This document shows, one piece after another, positions 1 to 9,820 of a stretch of DNA of 64,000 nucleotides. The stretch is from Rhizomucor pusillus. Taxonomy: Eukaryota; Mucoromycota; Mucoromycetes; Mucorales; Lichtheimiaceae. How positions within the stretch are numbered: the first letter of the stretch is position 1; the number at the start of each line of letters is the position of its first letter. The notes under the pieces are model-generated. The model searched no databases, was not told where the DNA came from, and saw only the letters and a list, made by a program, of their open reading frames with translations. A program made the translations under genes and the position numbers. The stretch spans positions 62,001-126,000 of the forward strand of contig FWWN02000587.1 of the NCBI GenBank assembly GCA_900175165.2. Direction: 5' to 3'.

Positions 1-334
1 TCAAAGCTTAGTTGACAGTTTATAAAGAACATGCTTTGTACAACTAGCGTGAACTTTGGCCCAAAACTTCCCGGGACTGAAATTTCATATCATCGTGTTA
101 CTTCCCCGCTGGCTTTGAATGCGCTTGCAGATTCCAATTGCCGTAAGGTCAAAGCTGGAGATGTGCCGCAAAGCGAGTACAAACAAAGCTCTACTCCTTG
201 GGTGGTTTCCGTGTCAGGTACCGCTGGTTCTGAAAAGAAAGGATCTCATTTAAACTTTGTTCATTTCGTACGCACCCGCAAATTTTCCTTCTTTTGCTGT
301 TTTCTTGCGTTCCTCTCGGTCGAATGTTATATCC

Positions 335-2139
335 ATGATCAATCCTGACGGGAAACAGTCCACTTTCTGGCGAATTTGTGATGACCAAGGTGTCTGCCAT
401 TGTGACTGGCGCTTAACCTTGGGTAGTTGCGAAGAGCATGAAGCCATGGTCATTATGTATATTATAAATGCCGTCTGGTCCGGCATTGTATCCGGCATAG
501 GTAAACGCACGGTAAATCCTATGATGATGTCCAGGGCATCCAACTCATTTAACATCAATAGCCATTGCGCTCTTATACTATCGAGTATTCTACCGAAAGC
601 AAAAGATATTTGATTGCCGCACGCCCACCGGCTTCGTAAGACCCAAACCAATTGAAGCCATGTTATTTATGGCCATCCTGTTTAATCTATGTACGTTTTA
701 AAATACAGAATTTAGTCTAATGAAAGCTAATTTATTTACTCTTCTATGCAGTACGTATGATTCAAGCTATTATACTCGTAACTGATACCGCGCCTAATCC
801 CATTTTTCGTTCATGTAAGCAATTGTCGATCACTGCCTCCGCTCTGGCCCCCGCTAATCCGGAAAATCCATTGCAATAGTTATATATGAAATACCATGGC
901 AATTTGGTCTTGGAGCCTTCTCTTGCTATGTCTTCGGCATTGCGCACACCGTGTCCGATGTACGTACCTCTGTGATAATTTCGTATCACGTGCGGTACTC
1001 ACACGTAGAACACAGAGCAGCAAGACAATTTACAACGCGTGGTTCCATTCGCCCGTACGCATCGACATTCTGGGCACCACTTTTATTACTCTTCCGTTTA
1101 TCAGTAACAATATCTGCTCTATAGCGGCAGGTATCTTTGCCGATCGCGGAGACGACTTTCTGGCTTCGCAATTCACACATGCATTGTACTACTTTTGGAC
1201 TATTTATTGCGGCTCTCTTGGCTTTATGATTCTGGTTGCCGGTATCCGTCTTTTACGATTACTGGAGCATCATCTGAAAATGCAGCACGATTTGCGAATC
1301 AATATCGCAAAGATTAAGACTGGTGCATTCAAGGTAAAGCTTACCATTGTCATGTCTTTGCAAATGCCGGTCACTCAAATATTGTGCAACATAAGGTCAA
1401 AGCAATTATGTTCATCGGATGTCTTTGTCTCTGGGTTTTCGCCTTCATCCTATGCATGTATGGCGTTTTCCGGGACCCGATAACTCGGAGCACGGGTCTT
1501 AACCTAGCGATATCTGCTGTATGGACGTACGACGGACCAATGGCAAGCATCCTCGTAGAATTGGCTCTTATCCTAAAGTACGCTTTTAATACCATCCGAA
1601 TTCCTAACCTGTCACTAACTCGTTACTTTCAAAGCCCACGTATGACAGCTTCCCTTGGTGTTTCTGGTGTAAGCGGTTCAGGAAGTCAGTCAGACCCATC
1701 CGGTACCATAACTACGACAGATGGCCGAAATATCACGACATTCGAAACGACAAACTCGAAATGGGACAAATATATTTCTAGTACAAGAAGCAGTATTGGA
1801 AATGGCTACTCACAAACAATTATATCGGACGGAGGCCTTCCTCAATACGCAGTGAACGACGTATCAATGGACTTCTTGAAAGGCGACGGCAGAAATTACA
1901 CATACGACCCGCCACGGCCTCCATCTCCTTCACATTATGCACAGGCCAATCGCGAAGTCGAGCAGGATCTAATTAATTACAATGCTACCACGGGCCAGGT
2001 GCGCACGCCTCCTCGTTACATTATGTCACCTATAGATGACCCACGAAAACTCGATCACGATAATATGTTCACGATTGGGCCTCATTCCACGATCTCCTCT
2101 TCACATCTATTAGGCAGCAACGGCGGATACCATCACTGA
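335..2139 (+). CDS. Multi-pass membrane protein of unknown function
   Basis: I do not recognise the family. Joining exons across GT...AG introns gives a protein with a short Cys-rich N-terminus (CDDQGVCHCDW, then GSCEEHE), about seven hydrophobic helices, and a Ser/Thr/Pro-rich, probably cytosolic tail of about 180 residues. Helices visible include AMVIMYIINAVW, SIAIALLYY, AMLFMAILFNLC, FGLGAFSCYVFGIAHTV, ILGTTFITLPFISNNI, FWTIYCGSLGFMILVAG and AIMFIGCLCLWVFAFILCMY. Apparent introns lie near 504-537, 687-767, 827-889, 951-1019 and 1333-1390; the first is only about 34 nt and is the least sure. The start at 335 is the first Met in frame with the Cys-rich segment. The topology resembles a seven-helix receptor or sensor, but no receptor motif is seen. 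The reading frame and membrane nature are well supported; function and exact splice sites are not. Confidence 0.6.
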
Positions 2140-4199
2140 TCTAATTCGACTAAACAGTATGCAGAGTAGAAGAATACTTACTATACAATCTAACTTGGTA
2201 TGTAATTATGTATTTGCTTGAAATTTATTTTGTACACGGTCTTTCATTGCTGTCGCTGTTAATACTGTAATGATCGTCTGAAATCTGGTGCTATGGCTGT
2301 AAAAATAGGACAGATATTCGGATGGATGCAGCATTCAGAAAACTCCATATCGGAGACAAACAGAAAGAAAGAATGTTTCTAGTGTTCTCTTGCTTTGGCT
2401 AATCTGTATCACGTCCCCCCCCCCGCGTTATGCACTAACTCTCATTCGATTCCCTTGTGCTATATTCCCATGATTTGCTTAGACATGTGAATACGAACTC
2501 AGTTACAGTGCTTGCTACAGAAATGTGACACAGTTGTATTTGCTTCCAAGTCTTAGCCTAGAGAACATTAAATTTCTTGTCTGAAATGAAAATTAGTGTT
2601 AGGCCCAACGTTTCCTCACAAAACGATGGAGACAGGAGTAATGTCCACGATGTTTCTATAGAAGACCTAATATATTAGTGTGTGCAGCTCTGACAGACCG
2701 TGTCAAGTCTCCTGTTTTCTGTCCATCAGCTGCATTCCTGAGTTTTACGGGAACTTATTTCAACAGATTAGACCTGGATATCCTTACAGGATTCCCGGCA
2801 GTTTTCGAGATTTGGTGATATAGTAAATAAAATGAAGGAAGTAGTTGACGATCCGGAACTAAAGATCATGCCTTCACATGAAGGATCATTAACCCCTACG
2901 GCTAATACATTCTATTTGTCACATATAAATATTTGAGACACCTCAAGAGCCTAACGACTAAACACTTGAATATTCCACATTTTCTAGATACATCGGGCGC
3001 ATTTTTGCATAGGATAGATCGATCGATCCAAAGTTAATGTCCATAATGGCTTTCCACACAATAAACATTTTCAGCTGAGAACTACCTTTCTTTTAACATA
3101 TTCTCCATATATTCACTAAACCTAGACGCAAGGCTACGAGATTGTTAACTATATATTACTGTATTCTCGCCTTGACTCTCGAAATAAGCAGATTCCTGTG
3201 CGTGCAATTCACATCCCCCTTGGCATTCAACTGAGAATCATTTGTCCCCTCGTTTGGCTACTTTGTACTTTTCCTATGGCTGACCATCAATATTAAGTTA
3301 CTTGTTGCTTGCAAATGTTGTTGGTGTTAGAAAGAAGCTCAGCGTATTGGAAAAACCTGGAAAGCTTGACTACCGGTCATACCGTTTTCAATCAAGGAAA
3401 AATAAAGCTTCGTTTCCTAAGGTCATAGCATGGAAAAGCTGAAAGAAAGTTTTCCTTTTGTAGATTTGAAAGGAGCTTTCGGCTACCACAAGAAGTTTGC
3501 GCCCCAAATGGAAATGACGTACTCTTTTTCACTACAATCCATTTATGAGATTGCTAAGCAGGCTGACCGGCGTAGCAAGCTGTTTCAAACGAGTGAATTG
3601 ATACTGAATATGTATTGCATGGCTCTTAAAATGTGGAACTCGTTAGGCTTGTTTATTCCTCAGAACGACTGTATTGTTGTTCATTGCATTCTTTGTACAA
3701 CGAATAGCTGTTACCACCACGGGGAACTTGCAAAGGTCCAAAAGACCTAGTCATGTGCTTTGATATTGGCAGCAAATATTGGCCGTCATTACCGAAAATG
3801 TTGTTATACACATTGAAAAATTAACAGCATACTTGCATCTGGATATTGCAAAGGCAAAATATTGAACCTTTTATTTCACGACACCATATGAAAACAGCAC
3901 ATCCCTGAATCAACCATTCTCCTGACACACCTAGCGATATTCCTCAAATTATCGCACCATTAAGGGTAAACCTTTTCCTTCAGACAGCGTGAATATCCAA
4001 GTCCACATCAAATTTGGGCATCGGATGAATTTGTATTGCTTCATCATTAGGGAAAAGGCAAACCCAGCGATAGACTAATATACACAGAAGACGAACCCAT
4101 GTCATCGTATAGGCAAACATCTCATACCTTGTCGACAAAAAAGCCTGCAATCAACAAAACATTTCCAAATGCCTTCAGCTTTTATTGGATCAAAACACT
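2140..4199. other. Gene-poor interval with one doubtful ORF
   Basis: About 2 kb between the membrane-protein stop and the RPS13 stop. It holds AT-rich sequence, a C10 run at 2415-2424, a GATC triplet repeat near 3016-3027 and one ORF listed separately. It probably includes both 3' UTRs. I saw no tRNA, no repeat pair and no transposon domain. Confidence 0.5.
3430..3750 (+). CDS. Doubtful 106-aa hypothetical ORF
   Basis: An uninterrupted ORF starting MEKLKESFPFVDLKG, with a balanced amino-acid composition and a central stretch that could be helical (LQSIYEIAKQADRRSK). It resembles no family I know, has no neighbour in frame and sits in an otherwise empty interval. It may be a remnant exon or chance. 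Transcript evidence or a homologue in a related species would be needed to keep it. Confidence 0.15.
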   Translation: MEKLKESFPFVDLKGAFGYHKKFAPQMEMTYSFSLQSIYEIAKQADRRSKLFQTSELILNMYCMALKMWNSLGLFIPQNDCIVVHCILCTTNSCYHHGELAKVQKT

Positions 4200-4834
4200 T
4201 TAGGCGACCAAAGTGGAAGCGGTGGCAGACTCGTACTTCCAGTTGGGAGGGAGCTGACCAGAGGTCTTGTAGTAGCGGGCAAGACGGTGGATACGGGATT
4301 CAGTAAGAATCAAGTGGTACTTGCCGTCCTTGTCCTTGCGGTTGCGCTCCAAGTGCTTGCGGATGGAGACAGCCTTCTTGATAAGGTGGTACAAGTCCTC
4401 AGGGATCTCGGGAGCAAGACCTACATGCAAATAAAGAGTCAATACCGTTATTAACTAAACTATAGCAGTGTAAGAGCAGATCGTACCGTTGCTCTTCAAG
4501 ATACGGAGGATCTTGTTGCCAGTAACGCTCTTGACCTGGGGAATACCGTGAGAGTCACGGAGGATGACACCAATTTGGGCAGGGGAGAGACCCTTCTTGG
4601 CGTTCTTGCAGATCATGTCGACGACTTCCTGGGAAGAGGTCTGCGTGTTCCTTTAGAAACTGTGCGAGTTTTCTTTTGAGATTCCAAGAAATTACCTTCA
4701 ACCACGAGGGAGGGGAGCGACGGTAGGGGAGGGCACTGCTGGCAATGCCTTTACCACGGCTGTACTGTTGCGAGCGTGTTAACAAATGCGGCGAGACGTA
4801 GCAGGGAGATCTATGAGCCTACCATACGACCCAT
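4200..4834 (-). CDS. RPS13: 40S ribosomal protein S13 (uS15)
   Basis: Cytosolic small-subunit ribosomal protein uS15, which binds 18S rRNA. Four exons give the whole family protein of about 151 aa: 4834-4823 encodes only MGRM, then 4764-4696 ([19 protein letters not shown]), 4640-4487 ([31 protein letters not shown]) and 4420-4200 ([37 protein letters not shown], ending STLVA). Residues agree closely with animal and yeast S13. A tiny first exon carrying only a few codons is common for ribosomal-protein genes. It is divergent from the CCA-adding enzyme gene, with 107 bp between start codons. The introns could host snoRNAs, but I could not recognise any. Confidence 0.97.
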
Positions 4835-4941
4835 GTTGACTGATGCTAAGTAAGTAGGGAAAAAGAGGCCGACCACAGCATTAGCCCTTTCCAGATACTT
4901 CAAATTTTTCCTCACAAGCCACAGCAAGCGCTGCCGCCCTT
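4835..4941. promoter_or_regulatory. Bidirectional promoter, RPS13 / CCA1
   Basis: Only 107 bp separate the RPS13 start codon (minus strand) from the first in-frame Met of the CCA-adding enzyme (plus strand), so both promoters and 5' UTRs must fit here or overlap coding sequence. It contains C/T-rich stretches (CCCTTTCC, CCGCCCTTTTGTTCTCTC) and no clear TATA box. Confidence 0.6.
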
Positions 4942-7135
4942 TTGTTCTCTCTGAATCATTTCGCCGACCGACCGCAGCGCATGCTTTGGCATAAAGCGAA
5001 GAACGTTGTTCGCTTTGCAGGTCTTGCTCCACACTTTAGAATAGTGACGACACAGAAGCGTACTAGAACATACTCGATGGGTGAGGCGTCTGCACCCAAA
5101 CGTCGGTCTACTAGTCCTGAGCAGTGGACCTACGGTGTTGCAAAGAATGGCAACACCATGAAAATCAACCTTACAAAGATTGAACGCGATATCTGTGATT
5201 TACTCAACAATGTTTCTGACTACATTTCGTCTCAACGCCCGGAGCTTCCACGGATTGAAGCACGCATTGCTGGTGGCTGGGTTCGAGACAAGGTATAGTG
5301 AGAGTAAAAAACGCGAGTTTGGGTCCCCAGGGACGTCGTGGCTGAAATATCATTCTACGTTATGAAAAAGTTGCTGGGCGACCAATGTCATGATCTCGAT
5401 GTGGCTGTGAATAGCATGATGGGATATGAGTTTGCCACCTACATAAATGAATATCTAAAAAGTGTTGGAGCCCCTACAAAGGGAATTGCCAAAATCGAAA
5501 GCAACCCAGCCAAGTCGAAGCATCTCGAGACTGCTACTACAAGGCTGTATGGACTCGAGGTTGATTTTGCAAACTTGCGAACAGAAGTCTATGACGAAAA
5601 TAGCAGAATTCCATCACAGATTGTAAGAAGAATTTTAAAGCGGATCGTATTACATTATCTTAACGATGATGTATAGACTTTTGGAACTCCAAAGGAAGAT
5701 GCATACCGGCGCGATATTACCATCAACAGTCTTTTCTACAATGTGGATACCAGAAAAGTGGAGGATTTCACGGAGAAGGCAAGGCTTGATTATCCATAAC
5801 CATCAAGCTTCGCTTTTGCTCAACCAGTTGTCTTTAGGGTCTTGAGGATTTGCAAGCTGGTTTGATCCGCACGCCGCTACCACCGTATGAAACATTCAAA
5901 GACGACCCTTTGCGCGTTTTACGATGTGTCCGTTTTGCAAGTCGCTTCAGTTTCGAGCTGGTTGACGAGCTGGCTGAGGCCGCAAAGAATCCAACCATCA
6001 GCGAAGCACTCAACAGCAAGATCAGCAGAGAACGTATCTTGACCGAAGTTGAGAAAATGATCACTGGACCATCTCCTCTAAAAGCTGTGCAGCTTCTTTA
6101 TTCTCTTAATTTGTACAATATCGTTTTCCAGCCTCCTGCCCTTGTATCTGGATCAATTGCAGATCCTCGCCGGGCCGTACACGCGGTCGGTGCAGCAGAA
6201 TGGTATGTTCATAACTTTGGATAAGAGTCAAGGGACAAGGTCATTAACAAAATAATAGGCTTATTAAGCACGTTGCAGACTTCCAAACAACATCTTCCAG
6301 TGATATTCGTCTGATTTACTATTCTGCATGTGCTCTTCCATTCTTGAACGGTACTAGTGAACAAAAAGGCAAGCAAGTGCCTGCTGTGCAAATCATGCTC
6401 AGAGACTCGTTGAAGGTTAGACAGTGAGAAGTTTCCTAGCGTCCATTGCGGCTGACATTGTCTTTGTAGGCGCCAAATGCAGATGTAACAAATATTTCCA
6501 CTGTTTTCAAAGGTATACCCATGTTTCAGCAGGCAGCCAACGATAATACATCGCAGCCAGTTTCTCGAAGCGAACTAGGTATTTACGAGGGAATGCATTT
6601 TTGTTGCGACTCGGGCCAGCTCACAGCGATCCTAGGTATGATCATTCGAGATATGGGTGCACGCTGGGAATCCACTCTGAAAGTGGCCTGCATCGACGAG
6701 CTCCTGCAAAAGCTTCCATCAATTGCTTGGGACAAACCTGACGAGATCGACGGTATGTGTATTTTGATATAGACTTTCAAAGATATTTGCTATATCCCAG
6801 ATATTGTAGATGCTGCTGCCCAAGAAATAGTTGTAAAATATGTGAACCTGCATAAGAAAGCAATCGAATATGACATTACGAAATGCTATGAATGGAAGTA
6901 CTTGATCAATGTAAGTACTTTGTAGCTTTTCATCCCTATCATATATTACAGCCGCCTAATAACTTTGTGACAGGGCAAGAAGGTGGCAGAGCTCCTTGGT
7001 ATCAAGCCGGGTCCTATCCTGGCGGATATCTTGAAAACATTAATGATTTGGCAATTGGATCATCCAAATGGCACAGAAGAGGAGTGTACCAAGATGTTAA
7101 AGTCGTATTGGCAGCAGAAACAAAGAAATCAATAG
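4942..7135 (+). CDS. CCA1: CCA-adding enzyme (tRNA nucleotidyltransferase)
   Basis: Adds the 3'-CCA end to tRNAs using CTP and ATP. Class II poly(A)-polymerase-family features are in order: the N-terminal motif ARIAGGWVRDKLLG followed by the metal-binding DLDVAV; TFGTPKEDAYRRDITINSLFYN; then KDDPLRVLRCVRFASRF and the arm/body helices (ISRERILTEVEKM). At least six introns break the gene (for example about 5292-5369); the last exon ends SYWQQKQRNQ. Three in-frame Met codons precede the domain, at 4942, 4981 and 5077. The segment between them is Arg/Lys-rich and lacks acidic residues, as expected for a mitochondrial presequence, while the start at 5077 (MGEASAPKRR) would give a shorter nuclear/cytosolic form. 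The yeast homologue is known to serve all three compartments through alternative starts. I give the longest form. Confidence 0.93.
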
Positions 7136-7180
7136 CATATGTAGTATATCTAAATACAAAACATTTTGCATATATTTCTT

Positions 7181-8631
7181 TCAAGCAGTTGCTTTCACTT
7201 CTCCTAATAAGATCGTTTTATCTGTGCTAGCGCTCATGACAATGGGTTCCTTTGGATGCCAGTCTACGTCGTTGACACAGCCCTTGTGTCCTGGTAATTT
7301 GTAGAGGATTTTTCCTGATGCCACTTCCCAAATAACCAAAGTACGATCTGCCGAGCCGCATGCTACTCTGCTTCCGTCAGTCGACCAGCAAGGTCTTATA
7401 AGGTTCTTCTCAAAACCGTGCGGAGCTCCTTCCAAAACCTTGGTGCATCTATCTGCCGGCGCAAAAGGCTTCACGTCCCAAATACGCACTACAACATCCG
7501 TCAGCAACCTCTCAAAATACTGTCCATAGATGTTTTATAGTACCTGTATTATCCATTGCATTTGAAAGGAGATATGATCCATCCGGACTTAGTGACATGC
7601 CAGCGATTGTATCGTGATGGCCGGATAAGGTGTAGGCAACCGCCTTTTTGCGTAAATCCCAGACCTTTACATTCGACTCAGTATACCACAATAAATGGCA
7701 TCAAATATTCATATTCATCTCACCTTAATTTCATTATCGAGACCTCCTGTGTAAACCATGTCGCCTGCATCGCTGAAGCAAACGCTGGTGACTTGATATT
7801 TATCTTCGAATGTCTGTACTGCCTCCTTTGACCGATTATCCCACAGTTTGATCGTTTTATCATCGCTTCCAGAGACAACCATCTCTGGTCCACGACGTGC
7901 CACCTGGCAGCTATTTACTACAAGCGTGTGACCTTTCCATCGTCGAACTCGTTCACCAGTCTCAACGTCCCAGATGCCCAGCGTTTTGTCGGCAGAACAT
8001 GTGAATATTTGGCTGATCGTATCAAGAATGTCAGCATCACGCATTGCTCCTTATAAAATTCAAGATCCTGTTCAACGTTACCTAGCATCTCGAGACCAGT
8101 GCAATTCCATAACAGCATTTGTGTGTCCTTTCATTACTCCATAATTTTTGCAATCACCATACGTATTCCACAAAACTATGAAAGAAAAACAAATAAATGA
8201 GCATCCAATTGATCATGAATATGGCACACATTATAAACTCACATATCTGGCGGTCAAACGAAGCGCTTGCGATATGCTCACCGCTAGGATCGAACTTGCA
8301 AGTAAAGATCTCGCCCTGTGTGTTCAAAGTTAGCGTTGAACCTTCAACATTTAAAACGCGTCTCACAAGGTACCTCATGTCCAATAAGCTGCATTACTGG
8401 AGCTTGCAAACCAGAAGTACGTTTTACCTAAGCGATAAGTCAAAAGATTGCTCGTGGCATGTCTAGATTCAAATAGCTTACCGTGCCGACCAAGGCATTG
8501 CTGATACCCGATCGCTCTGAGGAAAGTACAACGCTTTTGCCTGCTGATTCGTCCTCTTGTCTTGCTCGTTTGACCAAAGCGCCTCCTGCAGGCGATGGCT
8601 CTGATGAGTCTTTTCGTTTCTCGGAGGACAT
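7181..8631 (-). CDS. SNRNP40: U5 snRNP 40-kDa WD40 protein
   Basis: Spliceosomal WD40-repeat protein that contacts Prp8 in the U5 snRNP. Exons assemble to SGLQAPVMQLIGHEGEIF, then seven WD blades including KFDPSGEHIASASFDRQI, CSADKTLGIWDVETGERV, ARRGPEMVVSGSDDKTI, NEIKVWDLRKKAVAYTLSG, DGSYLLSNAMDNTVRIWD, PCWSTDGSRVACGSADRT and KEPIVMSASTDKTILLGEV. The order and the C-terminal blade match human SNRNP40 closely. The N-terminus, rich in Lys, Arg and Glu (MSSEKRKDSSEPSP), is typical. An in-frame Met at 8679 would add 16 residues; I prefer 8631 because the human protein begins at about this point. Its stop lies 46 bp from the convergent CCA1 stop. Confidence 0.93.
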
Positions 8632-9099
8632 TGTGTGCAGCAAGGAAGAAGACGTTGATCGTTTTTGCGCGGTTGCCAATTTGAGAATCCGGTTCTTTTT
8701 TGGGAGGCAAACACTGATAGTAAACTACAGCGAATACGATGGTTTCTTATATTCAGAGCTAGTGGCAATCATAGAAACAATTACATTGCAGCGATATATT
8801 TGCTTAATGATTTTGTATGATAACAAGATGTTGATGTAGTGACTCTGTAGTCACCTGCGTATCGTAAAAGATAACATTGCTGCTTTAACATATAGCTATA
8901 CACTTTAAAGGTCTTTATTGTTGATTAAATTAACGTAGGCAACGTGAGACTTCAAATAGTACACTTTGTCTAAAGGTATGGGAACGAGGTGGTGAAGAAA
9001 TTCGGGACATCAGAATATCTCAACAGCACCAAAAATTTTGGCTGGCCGGGGAAGCGCCAATTTCCTTATTTCTCTCCAACGCAACCACTTTAAACCACA
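8632..9099. promoter_or_regulatory. Divergent intergenic region, SNRNP40 / mL50
   Basis: About 470 bp between divergent start codons. AT-rich centre (8750-8960), no recognised gene, presumably both promoters. An ORF crossing it on the plus strand is antisense to the SNRNP40 N-terminus and is discounted. Confidence 0.4.
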
Positions 9100-9780
9100 A
9101 TGCTTGCCAGGGCACGCATTTTACAGAACAGCAGAGCACTTTTGCACACCTCCTCAAAAGCATACGCCGGAGGGTTTAGTCGCTTCAACCCTTGGGCAAA
9201 GAAACCTACTGAATCGCAACCTCCAACCGAACAAACTAGTACGATCCCTCCTTCCAAGTTCCAAGTCAAATTCTACGAGGACGAGGACGAAATCCAGTCG
9301 TAAGCTACATGACGTGAAGGAGCCAGGTTTTGAGCACTCGCTTACTGGATATATGACAGTTGGAAGGCTAAAGAAGTAGTGCGAGATCCCGAAGCTTTGA
9401 AATCAACCGTGCGATCGATAGTCCTCGAGAATATTTCAGGTCTCAACGAAAACAACTGGAGCCAAGCAGAGTTGAACCAGGAGGATGTCAAGTTCAAGGT
9501 AAATATTCCAGCGAGGCTTGCTTCTGACAATGTATGTATTCACGTGACTTGTGTCAAGATTGTGAAAGAGAGCATAAAGCAAGTAGGCAAGGAGGTATCC
9601 AACAGACAGCTCAACAATATCCGAACAGTCGATGATTTGCTGGCACATTTCCTTGCAAAGGATGAACAGGAATTAAACCCCACAGTTGAACGCTTCTTCC
9701 AACAGAAAGCCGATGAATTGCCACCAAATCTCGTTTTCGAACCTTACAAGAAATATCACGAACGACAAAGAAAAGATTAG
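9100..9780 (+). CDS. MRPL50: Mitochondrial large ribosomal subunit protein mL50
   Basis: Component of the mitochondrial 54S large subunit. The N-terminus MLARARILQNSRALLHTSSK is a typical mitochondrial targeting sequence. Exon 2 joins as IQ-SWKAKEVVRDPEALK, followed by NNWSQAELNQEDVKFKV, NIPARLASDN, NRQLNNIRTVDDLLAHF and ADELPPNLVF. The pattern of SNWxDI..LKF, AHLADD, NSRLHQM..VRDVL and NLPPNLKI in human mL50 lines up with these. The first intron is about 9295-9370. A second, very short intron begins at 9532: the best alignment removes 48 nt (gtatgt...aaag), while the frame also stays open without splicing. The C-terminus is short and basic (YHERQRKD). Confidence 0.82.
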
Positions 9781-9820
9781 ACACTGTAGTTGACTGCATT
9801 TTATTTTACAAGCATAGATT

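Noticed and set aside
31..348. 105-codon plus-strand ORF before the membrane-protein gene
   Set aside because: No family resemblance; it is out of frame with the membrane-protein exon it overlaps near its 3' end and is probably 5' UTR.
2436..2460. tRNA-like B-box resemblance (CATTCGATTCCCT)
   Set aside because: No GG before TTCGA, no matching A box or acceptor stem in the expected distance.
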